Shown: piece by piece, positions 36,969 to 48,260 of the stretch
Position numbering within the stretch: position 1 is the stretch's first letter
How the letters are laid out: each line of letters starts with the position of its first letter
Assembly: GCF_015832195.1 (NCBI RefSeq)
Contig: NC_052046.1
Location: 32,392,911-32,456,910, forward strand
Reading direction: 5' to 3'
Length of the DNA stretch: 64,000 bases
Source of the DNA: Motacilla alba alba
Lineage: Eukaryota; Chordata; Aves; Passeriformes; Motacillidae
Made by a program: the position numbers and the translations under genes
The notes under the pieces: model-generated
What the model was told of the DNA's origin: nothing
Database searches by the model: none
Seen by the model: the letters and a program-made list of their open reading frames with translations, nothing else

Positions 36969-38216
36969 AAGGCAAGAGGCAAGGTAAGGTGAGGAATTGT
37001 TGGAATGGAAGACTAGATGTCTTGCTAAAGATCAGAATTTCAGGCACTTGTAGGAAAAAGAAAAAGTCCAAAAAGTGTGACTTTCTGGTAGGTACAATTA
37101 TGCATGCAGACAGGACTGTATACCTTTAATAGAACCTTTAGTAACTTTTCAGAGGCTATTAAAAGTTTAAATACACAAATAAACCTCTTATTTTTATATT
37201 CTGTATAAAAAGAATTCCTGTGCCTCAAAGTCCACGTCCACTTTTTCCAGAGCATACTTTCTTATGTCTTATATACTGCTGCAATCCAGGAACCTCAGAG
37301 AAACCCATAAATCATTTGGGAGAAACTAAGCTCTAGGCAAAGGCAAATTATTTAACAGTATTTCAGAAAGATAAATATAAGGACATTATTGAAAATGACA
37401 TATATAGTAACTACAGTCTTCTGTAGACATAGAGAGAAAACTCTCTGGTTGAATCTGAGAAATAATATGTCTTAATGGATAAATGCAGAATAAAATTAAG
37501 CCAAAAGTTAAAAAGTATGTGGCTTCAAAAAGTCTAATTATAAAGGCTTTGACTCAATGCACACAGGAGTGCATTTAGGACAAACTAAATGGAAGAGCAG
37601 TAACAGAACCCACAAAGAGAATATGAAGACTGTCTTTGCCAGCACTGATGGATGGACAAGTGGGAAAAGTAATTAAATTTATTAATTTCAGTTAGGATGG
37701 TAATTAAAAGGCAGATGGGGAAGGCAAGCCTGTTTGAACAAATAGAATTTTCTTGACTCTCAATTCCACCAGAAAAAAACCCCAAAAACTGATAGCACCA
37801 CATTTTCTTCTGATTGAAAAGCTCTATGAAACCCCATGTTTATTTGCAGGTTTGAGTTCTTTTCTTATGTTGATAGTTTTTTGCTCAATTTATTTTGGTA
37901 TTTGGCCTAAATGTACATATCTGTTTTCACACTGCATTTACCATATAGGAACTAGAACATTAAATTTTGTTTTTTAATATGGTTGTGCTATTGTTGCTTG
38001 GAAATAAATCATTACTATTTACTTTCTCATATCCAGCTTTCCTACAGTGACATCTAGGTGTTGGATTTTATTTTTTTCTTGTGATTTTCTACTGTAATAT
38101 AACTCTAAAGCTGCATTTTTACATGCGAGATGAGAGTGGATTATCAGAGGAATAACAATCAGCATCACTGTTTTTGCAAGACAGTAGAACTGATCACTGC
38201 TACTTTCTCAACCTGC
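36969..38216. other. Non-coding stretch
   Basis: The first about 20 bp continue the purine bias (GGCAAGAGGCAAGG). After that nothing is recognised. Confidence 0.7.
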
Positions 38217-38402
38217 AAAAAACCCAAAAAGAACCACCAAACAAAGAAAAAAAAAAAACCGCACAAAGCCCCCAGACAAACAAACCCCAAATCAAACCAA
38301 ACTCGAAACAAACTACCAGGCAAAAGTAAAAAAGAAAAACAAACAAACAAACAAACACAACAACAAAACCCCAAAACAAAAACCAACCAAACAAACAAAT
38401 CC
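38217..38402. repeat. A/C-rich low-complexity tract, longest in the window
   Basis: 186 bp almost free of T on the plus strand, with CCCAAAAA, CCAAAC and an (AAAC)n run at about 38337-38357. Open frames crossing it on both strands (38130-38474 plus, 38165-38461 minus) are due to composition. Confidence 0.9.
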
Positions 38403-40455
38403 CCAGGATTTTTACCCATCCTGCAACACAGAAGATGGCATTCAGGAAGCAGTAACCCCATCCATCTGTCTTAATTATATAAAATTAAATAAGATAAACT
38501 ATGGATCTTGAGTACCTAGATATAAAGGCAGAATAAGGAAGTACTGAAATATATATTCCTGAATAAGGAAATATGGGTCAAAGAAAAATCCTCTGGCTTT
38601 ATCTCAGTTGTATTTATACCATTTAATATTACTTTACTTTAAAAAGTGCTCAATATTTTATCACATCTGTAAAAAGTAATTTAAATTCAACTATTCCAAA
38701 TGCACACAAAAGCCTTTCAGCATTATAGCAGCTGATGAAATAAGTAGTTCCTCACTCTATATGCGTCACCTCCAAGAAAGGATTTTGGTTTATGGGTAGC
38801 AGTCTAAAATTGATGGAAGGCTGTACTACTGTGCATCAGATCCTTTATATAAGTATGAAGAAAGTCTTACAGTTCTAGAGCTTGTGGGTCTACCATCAAA
38901 ATAAATTCTTGGCACATGAAAGTATTTAGGGACTAATTTTATCAAGATTTATTTTATTAAGTCATATTGGAATTGGACTAAAATACCAAGCAAGACACTT
39001 TTCTGGTGTATGCTTTGACAAATGTAAAGTACATAACAATCACTATCAGTTATTTTACAAATCTACTCTCTTGTGAGAATTCTGTCCTATTACATATTAC
39101 AAATTTACCTATTTACAAGTTTCCCACCATAAAAGAAAATAATTATTTTGCTCTATTCCTCTTGACTCTATCTAATTACTTCTTTGTAAAAAAGAGCTTT
39201 TTAATTTTCCAGGTCCTTTTGGGAGAAAAAAGTTTCCAAAGCAATAAAATTTGAGTCCTGGGTTATTGCTGAGGTTTGATCGAGAGCGCATTTTGTTCAC
39301 ATTCATCAAGACAGCAGCTACTTACTAGGTGCAAAGTTACAAGTTGCAAGTTACAACACGTAGCACACCTATGACACATGGGCATTTGAGTCAGGATGGG
39401 AATTTAATGAGCCTAGGCAGAAATAGGTTCTTTTCTGTCTGCCCCTTAATGAGTGTTGGCTCTCTTGTGATTTTTTTTTGTCTCTGGAAGATTTTCAAAA
39501 TCACTTTTTCAAAATCACATTTTACCTTCTCTAAAATAAAAAAAATCTGATGTATTCTGTCAGTAAGGAACAGCTAAGAAGCCATGTATAGATTGAATGT
39601 GAGAGTAAAGAACTTGCACTTTTTGGACCAGTGAGATTCCACAGTCATTAGGAGATTTCAAATAAGGAGTCCACTAGAGCCCAAAATACTGCACCATTTT
39701 AGTGATTAAAGGCATGCATATTCTCTTTTGCTGAATTATTACAAGGGATTCAATAATTCTCAACAGGATAAATCTCAGGGGGTTTTCTTTTATTCTACAG
39801 AAAAAAAGTCCCCTTTAATCAAAATTTCTTCAATGACCTGAATGTCACAGATATTTTCATGATAGTGGATACTAAAGCATCTTGCTCCTGTACTGAATAA
39901 AGTAGGTAAGAAAAGACTTACTCAGATAAGGATATGTACTGGCTCCCTGTGCATCACAAATAGCTATTTACAGAGAGCTCTGAAAGGCTCATGCACCTCT
40001 TGTCTCAGTCAAATGCATGCCTCACTATTCCGACCATACATTCTTTTTTTTTTTTTTAAAGTGTTTTTAAACAATCTGACATTGACATTAATACTGAACT
40101 TACTTTACATGCAGTTGCAAGTTGTTTTTTTAAATACACTACTCCACAAACCTAGGACATAATCATCCTTTATTAAAAAGTGTTTATTTCATGCTAAAAC
40201 CCCATTATGTTCTTGCATAAATATTTTGGTGTAGTAACAACAGTAATCTTTTTGTTGGCTTTGAGCCCTTAATTTCACTAACAGATTAGTAATAGAACTG
40301 TAATATAGTTTCCCTCTACAGAGAACAAAACTGAAAGCTTATGTATTAGAGACTTTGCAGTGAGTGTACTATGGAGCCATAATAAAATCTGTCGTTTCAG
40401 TGTGCAGCCAAGATGCTTCGTTTTACCAATATAAGAAGAAAAGAGGCAGAGGCAG
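38403..40455. other. AT-rich non-coding stretch
   Basis: No gene or transposon recognised. It contains a T-run near 40043. Confidence 0.7.
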
Positions 40456-41171
40456 TTGCTGTGGTTTGACACGATGGAAGCTGTGTGTTTCAGTCTTGTT
40501 TCAGACAGTTTACTGTTTCTCAAACATCATTTCAAACTTGTGATCCATAGAGCATTTTATGGTGGTCTGTGCAATGTTATGCTTCCTCGATTTCTGCTGC
40601 TCAACCACCTCTTAAAATGGCTTAAATCATGTAAGAAACTTGCTTAATATTCCTTTTTCATGCTAAAAATTGCTTGGTCGTTTTGAAGATGTAAGTAGCA
40701 TGAAGCAGTTCTCCTTTTGGGATGTGAACTGCCAATCAAAACACTTTGCAGTTCATCGCTACCATTTCTACAGCAGAAGAATTTTTACTTTCAGAAGTTC
40801 TTAGGTGAAGCACATCTGTTTTGGTGTGTTCTTTATGAAATGGTCTATTTCACCAAGATTAAAATGTTTAAGATGCGTCTTTTCTCGCTGAGTGCAGGAG
40901 GTTTAGAAGAGGTTGTTGATGAAATGCTTGAAGAAATAAATCACCTGATTCACTGTGGAATAGCCATGAGACTTGCTGAAAAGGATGAATGTTTCATCCC
41001 CAATACATGACATTTTGGTCAGGTTATGAGTATGCTTTGGAAAGGTTCTTATTGACTTCTAATCCTGTAGTTAAATTTTACCCAGATACAGCATCAACTA
41101 TTATTCTTGAGAGCAAGGAACTTTTGTACCCTAATTTTAGTTCTGGAAGTGGTTCTGGTTTTTATTTTTAA
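40456..41171 (+). other. Cluster of short plus-strand frames, possible gene relic
   Basis: Three plus-strand frames lie close together: 40456-40647 and 40717-41010 in the same phase, and 40989-41171 in another. The second ends in an acidic, helix-like stretch (GLEEVVDEMLEEINHLIH, about 40896-40950) that reads more like real protein than most frames here. The third contains a Ser-Gly run near its end. I recognise no family. A decayed processed pseudogene is possible; chance is more likely. Confidence 0.2.
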
Positions 41172-44100
41172 AGTCAACATGCAAGAGCTTAGCTGGCAAT
41201 ATTTAATATGAATGCAGCTTTTCAGACACTGAGCAGTACTCACAAGACATTTTCAGTGTAACAGGTTTTTTTTCTTTTCTTTTTTTGGATTCTCTGTGGT
41301 CACTCTGTGCGCTGGAGTCATGTTATCCCAAAATTCAAGTATCTGCAATTGTTCCTTGTGGCAAGGAGCTGGAACTCTGCACCTAAATTCAGTTTTCCCC
41401 AATGTTCTGCTGTTTCCAAGCCAGGATAAAGTACAAATTCATCCATTTATAAATAAATGGAAGCAAAATATTGGAAGTTATCTGTTTCAGTTCTTTCTAT
41501 TAAAACAGAGAGTGAAAATTACAATGATACCAAAGGTTTTAAAATTATGTTAAGGGCTAAAAAGAGGGCAAGGTTTCTTCCTTATTTATGATCAAGTGTA
41601 TTTCAGTGAAGAATATTGCTTTTGAGACCATTCTACGTCTTACTACAACTTAAAACACATAACTATGGAGTGAAATGTTTAGCAGGGACAAAGCAAAAGT
41701 AATGTAATTGTATTTGCTGTGATTTAGCACCAAGCACATAAATCAATTAAATTATTCTAAATAAGTCATTCTATTGAGAGCTCAGAATAACTCTCTTTAT
41801 ATACTAGATGATATAATAGATTCCAGGAGGGAATGGGATGTGGCACAGTAAGGAGAGGGCATAGAAAGAAAAACTTAATATCCACATGCTGTCACAGTGA
41901 ATCTAGTAGCTAGTTCTGACTTTGTAATCAAAGGTCCCTCATTCCCAAAATTTTTGTGCTTTTCAGCAAACCAAGCAGATCAGGCATTAGTTCAGATTAT
42001 TTTACTTTGTGTTTGATCTTTTTAATCCAGTTGTGTTTATTTCAGATTTTAGGTTGCTTTCTGTGTAGTAGCCAGCCATAACAGCTCATATAAAATCCAA
42101 CCCATCTGTTAAATCTCTGTCTAAAACACTACAAATTAAAAAGCCACTAGCAGTAATTTTAAAAAGAACAGGTCTGGCCCTGACATGCTAATCTGTGCAG
42201 ATTTAGATGAGTATAGGTTTTAGGTTTTTATTGAAACCTTGGGAGAAAAACACACATACTGTTCAAATTCTTCAACTTTTGCTTAAAGCTTTTTTTTTAC
42301 TGAATCAGCTGACACATACGGATTTTAAGATTCCATTGGTTCTTTAATTTAACTTCATGTTCTTTGCTTGGTTTCCTGCACAGTTCCCTGAGGAAACAAG
42401 GCCTATGGAATGGTGTCATCTGCTTCCATATTTCACTTTTGGAACTCTTTGCCATAACCAGCCACATCTGGCTCAAGACAAAGGGGTCAAGGAGTGAGGT
42501 TTTCAAGCTCCATAGAGACAGATAGTGTGTGCGGCAGCCATGTCAAAAGGCAGGTAGGGAAGGAGGTGGAGGTAAGGATTAAAAAGGCAGGCATCTCAAA
42601 TTTTGAAGTTTGCAATATGACTGTGGTAAGATGTTCCATCCCACTGGAAAAATACCAGTATGTTATTGTCAATTCAAATCAACCTATGCCACATTTTTTG
42701 TTAATTACATTAGCCTCTTTTCATTCACTGGTGTCATTACAGTTTCCACATTAAGAGTAAGCAGAGAAAATACTGACATGAAAATTAAATTCTTTTGTAT
42801 CCTAAGGGAACAAAACAATTGTTAGAATTATGTGATACTATTGCATACTTCTTAAACTTCCAGCTCAAAACACTGCAGTGCTCAGATACAAACAAATTCA
42901 CTTCAGTTAAGATATTCTTACTAGTCCATTTCATTACCTGTTTATATTATTTTAGCCAAGTGTCATAAAATCAGATGACATAAAAATAATAGTAAATATA
43001 TTTAAGTTTTGTATGATTTCTTGTATAAAAATGTCATAAGAAAAAGCCTATATGGGTTGGAAATAGGAATGTAGATGAAGACTGGAAGTTATTTATATGG
43101 TAATTTTCCTTTATCTGAAGTGTATTTTAATATAATGAACATTTGTAAACAGTGACTTGAGAATCATACAGAGATATTGAATTGTATAAAAGAGCATGCC
43201 CCAAATTATCCTGCATTATACTTGGAGTAGTCCTGAGGACCACAGAGATAAACTGACAGGTTTTTGTGTAACTAGGGCACAATTTAATCTATTTTTCTCT
43301 ATCAGGACTATTCATTATGAACAAAATTTGAACTTGAAGGCTACATTTATCTGATAGATAGATGGATACATAATCCCTAAGAAAATGGGCTATATTCTCT
43401 GGAGCACAACTGAGCTACAGTGGTGCAGCAAAATAAGATATACCACATCCTGGAAAAGCTTTTCACAGAAGGGATAGAAATGTGTGAGGCATGAAAAGCC
43501 ATTCCGACCATACAAACAGGGTCATACAGCACCTAGACCTCTAGCTGCTGCCAGTGTGAGGTTATAGGTAACTCCAAGTGGGGAGAGAAAAAGAATATAT
43601 ATATTGCATTAAATTTTTGAAGGCATGTAATCACAGTGTTGCAATACAAATAATGTGTTGAGGAACCCTTTGCCGCCTCAAAGTCTTTGCAGCTCTGGGA
43701 AGCTGTGTCAGATATCAGAAATATTTCCCACATGTTGCATTAAGTCACACTGCTTAGTATAAAATGATATGCCAAAAGGTTCCAAAGGAAACTTATGCCT
43801 GAGTTACTTTGCTGCCAAAGTTTAACTAAAAACCCTTTGATCAATGTTATTAAACTATCTCAGCACCTGAAATGAATGCTTAGTATCTTGCAGTGGTCTG
43901 CAAGAAAATAAAATTTTACAGCATGAAATAGACATGCCAGAAGAAAACCATGCATTGCAAAGTGCAGCTTCCAGCAGTACAAATCATAAAATATGAGCTC
44001 AGAGGTGCATTTCTCCACAGTGTTAAACAGAGGGTTTGAGCCCACCAAATGCAGCTGAGCTGCAGCTTGCTAAGGATTGCCTGTCCTGTACAGCCACAAC

Positions 44101-44348
44101 TGGCAAGTCTGCTCGTACCAGCACTCAGAAGAAATGCTGTTGCCTAAGGAGGCCAGCATGATGCTGTTTTTCAAATGACTAACATATTCTGTTACATGAT
44201 ACCCCATGACAGTTTCTGTCATGACTGACATCTGCATCAGCTGTCCTCAGTGAGAAAGGTGGAAAAATGGAAAAAAAGAAATGCTCTGGGTCTCTAAAAG
44301 TTGTTGGCTCTTCATCACAAATGTGAATTAATTTAATCAATGGGAAGT
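41172..44348. other. AT-rich non-coding stretch
   Basis: No gene or transposon recognised. Frames are 86 codons or shorter, on both strands. Confidence 0.7.
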
Positions 44349-44402
44349 CATCAGGATGAAAATGGTGACTTTGCTGACATCAGGATGAAAATGTTGACTT
44401 TG
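44349..44402. repeat. 29-bp tandem duplication
   Basis: CATCAGGATGAAAATGGTGA-type unit at 44349-44377, repeated with one substitution at 44378-44402 (second copy 25 bp). Confidence 0.95.
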
Positions 44403-44699
44403 AAATAGTAACAGTCAGGAGACCATCAGTTTTAGTTTAATTAACTCGACGCCTGCTTCTGTATGCATATTTATTTTGGTGGGTTATTTCCTACTCAGGT
44501 GAGCATTAAAGGAGATACACGGGCACTGGATGGGAAAAAAAGAATACACTATGCTTAATTAAACAGAAGTGGTCCTCTAACCTACAATAGAGAAAGATTT
44601 TTGAAACATAGAGAAACAGACAGTGTTTTGTCAGTGTAGACATGTGTGGGTTTGGACTTCATCCATCCTAACCCTACCCTGAAAAGTACATGGCAAAAT

Positions 44700-44900
44700 A
44701 AAGTAGAAGCACTGCGCTGTCAGGTGTAATCTAGGTTATGTCCAGAGATGGTGCAGAGATGTTACAGTTCTGGAGCACTGTTGAGATTTGGGGATTATTA
44801 GTTCAGATGTAATTCTTGAGTTAATGTGCATTTCCTGACTCTAGATCTGATCTGACATGGCATTGCTTTGATCAGGGTGGTTCTGGAAGATCAAGCAGTG
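44700..44900 (+). mobile_element. Possible CR1 3'-end remnant
   Basis: The stretch at about 44847-44893 (GACATGGCATTGCTTTGATC, then GGGTGGTTCTGGAAGATC) resembles the CR1 3' untranslated stretch in which 'CCCTGCTTTGGCAGGG-GGTTGGACTAGATGATC' would be expected. The resemblance is short and the terminal CR1 octamer is absent. It may be coincidence. Confidence 0.25.
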
Positions 44901-46087
44901 AACATACAGAAAGTGGTCTATCACTTGGCTTGTGAAATAGTCAAGGACATAAATACCAATGCATGTTTGCTTTTAAAAAATGGAATAAAACAGCAAGCAT
45001 GTAAGCATAGGTAAGATGGTTTACATATAAAACTCACTTGTTTAAAATCTTTTCTCAGAGAAGTGTGCACCTTTTAGCTGATACACTTTCTATTTTGCAA
45101 AAAATTGTTACTCTGCCTCCACAGTCCAACTGTGATCCACAACATTTTTAGGGAAAACGTTTGGAAAAATCAAAGAGCTTTCCTGGGGACAGCAACGTAT
45201 TACAGCTAAAATTCAGGTAAAAACAATCCAGAGACACCAGTGAGGACACTCCTGGAGAAGTCTTATGGATTGTTTTCTCACAAAGACATAGAAAAACAGA
45301 TCAGTCACTCACAGAAGTGTGTACTCTGAAGTCTGGACGAAGAACTCAGAAAGATCATCCTTAATTTTAGGAAGAGACATATCCGGGATGAATTGTTTTG
45401 CTAACACACGGCAGATTTTTTTACTGACACCATTTCAAGCAGATTAAGGCACTTGGGGGAAAACAATGAACTAGGAAAGAGGAACAATGTTCCAAAATAT
45501 AAAGCCAGATGTTTTCAGTAGCTGCATAATTTTTTACCATGAAGACATGCATTTCTTAGTTCTTAGTAAGATGCTAATTTTGTGGAGTATTTGAGGGTAT
45601 TAATGTAATTATAGAGCTCTTAAAAAATTAACAAGTTTACAAATTTTGACAGAAATTAACAGAGAAAGACAAGCTTTGTCTGCTTAGAAAGCTTAGTAAA
45701 AAGATCAAGTACAGAATTTGCAAACTTTTGCAGTTATAAATTTTAATAACTACCTTCTAAAAAAGGTTTGTAAAAATATAAATTATTTCAGTAGAGGTTG
45801 CTTCATGCTTTTAACTAAACAAGTTGGTAATAGGGCCCCTTTAAATTCTATTTCAATAATTAAAAATTTACAAGAAGGAAACTAAGATATAGATGAAGTC
45901 TTGTATCATTCAAATGAAATAACTACTGTCACATAACAACCAAGACAGCAATACAACATTGAAAAATAATTGTGTAAAATCAGACAAAAAATTAAATAGT
46001 TTATTCTTGTTATACAAAATATTTTAAATAAATCCTGGAACTGTATACAAAAATAATCTATTCAGCTCTCAGATTCTCCTTGCTTTG
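44901..46087. other. AT-rich non-coding stretch
   Basis: No feature recognised. Confidence 0.7.
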
Positions 46088-46124
46088 CATGGAGAAAAGC
46101 AAGCATTCTCCATGCTTGCTTTTC
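46088..46124. repeat. Overlapping inverted repeats with two mutually exclusive hairpins
   Basis: Hairpin A pairs GAAAAGCAAGCAT (46094-46106) with ATGCTTGCTTTTC (46112-46124), 13 perfect pairs around a 5-nt loop. Hairpin B pairs GCATGGAGA (46088-46096) with TCTCCATGC (46107-46115), 9 perfect pairs around a 10-nt loop. The two share bases and cannot form together. No repeat family or small-RNA gene is recognised. Confidence 0.95.
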
Positions 46125-47802
46125 CAGGCTTTGTGAGGGTTTTCTCTTTGTCCCTCCAGCAGCTTGGCCTCTGCTCACAGCAGTCAGAAGAAGCTCTCTT
46201 ACATCTCTGACTCAGGTCTGTGCTCCAGTCAAAGACGTTGCTGGATTCCAGGGATTTTTTTTAAGTTAAATGCAAACTGTGTGACTTACTAGCTCAGACT
46301 ATTCTGAGAATGCCTTAAGTAAAGCTGGGCCAGGAAGAGCCCTGGAATTTGTAAAGACTGGAAGAAGAAGATTCTTCTTTAGAGATCAGGGCATACATCC
46401 AACTAACACACAGTTTTCTGGTTTCAGGTGTGAACCTGTTATTAAAATAATATGAATCTGTTTTACCAGCTCCTAGTGAGTACTACAGTAATGAATAGAA
46501 GAAGTGATAATATTTATAAAATCTTTTAATTTGACAAAGGGGATTTTTCTTGTAGCAGTCTTTGGCAGCAAATACACAATACAGATGGGTTTGTTCCACT
46601 TAAAGGGTAAAAATGTTTATAGAAAACTGTACTAGCTCTCTATTTTTCTGTCACAGGTTGTTTTCAGAAAACTCTTCTGCCACTATCAAAAGAAAAGAGT
46701 ACAGGATTTAAAATTCTGCAACTTTTACTGTTCAAACCCACAATGTTTGTGCAAATCCCACCCTTCATTGGTCTAGGCATATCAGAAGAAATTTGGCTGT
46801 TCTGTAAAGAGGTTTTGCAAGCAAACCCCTGAGGGTGTACTTTCATAAGATGACTTGGCTAAATTAATGTCTCTTCTCCACTGAGGTGCATTCCTGTTTC
46901 CTTCTCTCCTACCTGACAACCTCACCTTACCCCCTCCATGGTACTTATCTGACCACATAATAATTTGATTCAGCTCAGAAGAATAGAAAACTGACTTGGC
47001 AAGCAAGCAAGAAAATGAAATATTAACTTTTGGACTGGTTGTTTTAGTTTACTCTGCGATCACACCAGTAACAGAGTCAGTCTCCTCCCATGACCCCCTC
47101 AAATCGCTGGAGAAACCACCAGCTTTCTTATGGTGAAAACTAGCTGTGTTCTCATATTTGTTGTTTCATATATCATCAGTTCTTGTTCTCCACTTGTGGC
47201 AGCACTGAATTAGTTTTCTCTCCTTTCGCAGCTGATACTGTGGCACATAATTCTTCTCTCACACACTTTGTTCTTTATTTATTTAGCATACTGCTGTCCC
47301 AGCAAATCCTTGTCAGTGCTTTCCTTATGTTTGGTTTTCAACCATTTTATATCTTGATATTATTTAAAACATTAATATTTAGTCTCAAGTGATGGAAAAA
47401 TGTGTCTAAGCATATATTATGAATAAATGCATTGAAAGTTTACACAAATTCTGGCTATAAAACAGGTTTAGATTAATATTAAATAAACCAAAGACTGATC
47501 CATTTTTAAAGAAGATAACTGCTGAACTGACAGAAGAGCTTGTGTTAGAAGTTTTGCAAAGCTTTGTGGAAAAGAAAAGATAAAATATAAATATGATAAA
47601 ACTTGCTGTTATGATACCAAGCAGACTTCCAAAAAAATTTAAAAAGGCAGCAGCAGCTGAGAAATGGGTTACTATGATTTCAAAAAACTCCAGCTTATGT
47701 TTCCTCATTGAACTAACCCATATTGACCCAGTAGCGTCCAGAAAATAACAACTAATTTATTCTAAAGCTCTGAACTTTTTTTTTCTTCACTTTTGATACA
47801 GG
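46125..47802. other. AT-rich non-coding stretch
   Basis: No gene or transposon recognised. The minus frame 47406-47708 is hydrophobic and unassigned, typical of T-rich DNA. Confidence 0.7.
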
Positions 47803-48260
47803 AGAGCTTTATTTTTGAAAGCCAGACATTGGTTGTTTGTGTCTAATAGAGGTGAACAGGATTTGCCAAGTGTATGGTGAGTGATGCTGAGGGCGAACAG
47901 CAGGGAGGTGATCCCAGCTGGGCCCCAGCACATTCCCAGTGTGCTGTTTGCCAGGACACGGATCACACTGGCATCCCCAGTGCCATCCCCACAGGATCCT
48001 GTCTCTCCTGGGAGGTTGGCATACAGCCAGGATTTGTTATAAAACTTCCCTCAGCTGGGAGTAAGGAGACTTGTAATGTACAACCAGTTTCCCAACAGCT
48101 GTCAGAATCTCCTGGTGTTACCTGGATTGCAGAGCCTTTCTTCCTGTCTTGCTTTCCATGGGCAGGGACCTGTAAAACACTGCCACAGTGTTTTGGAGAG
48201 CTGACTTCAAAGGGATGGCATCAACAGGTCTCCAAATTTCTGGGATTTTGAGCATGTGAT
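47803..48260 (+). other. GC-enriched patch with exon-like signals
   Basis: A pyrimidine tract ending in ACAG (about 47776-47802) is followed after 73 bp by TATG|GTGAGT (donor GT at 47876-47877), so 47803-47875 has the outline of an exon. One frame is open across it. From the donor on, a GC-richer segment carries a 125-codon frame (47874-48251) with several Cys and Pro but no domain I recognise. It could be a non-coding RNA exon, an unrecognised repeat or chance. Confidence 0.2.

Noticed and set aside
36730..37129. Several open frames on both strands with repetitive Gly/Glu/Lys or Pro/Leu/Ser proteins
   Set aside because: They are direct translations of the GGGAA/GTTCC array, which lacks stops in most frames because of its 5-bp period.
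38130..38474. 114-codon Lys/Gln/Asn-rich frame and opposing Phe/Leu/Val-rich frames
   Set aside because: They are produced by the A/C-rich low-complexity tract; no domain and no start context.
43590..43610. Short TA run
   Set aside because: Too short to be a meaningful microsatellite.
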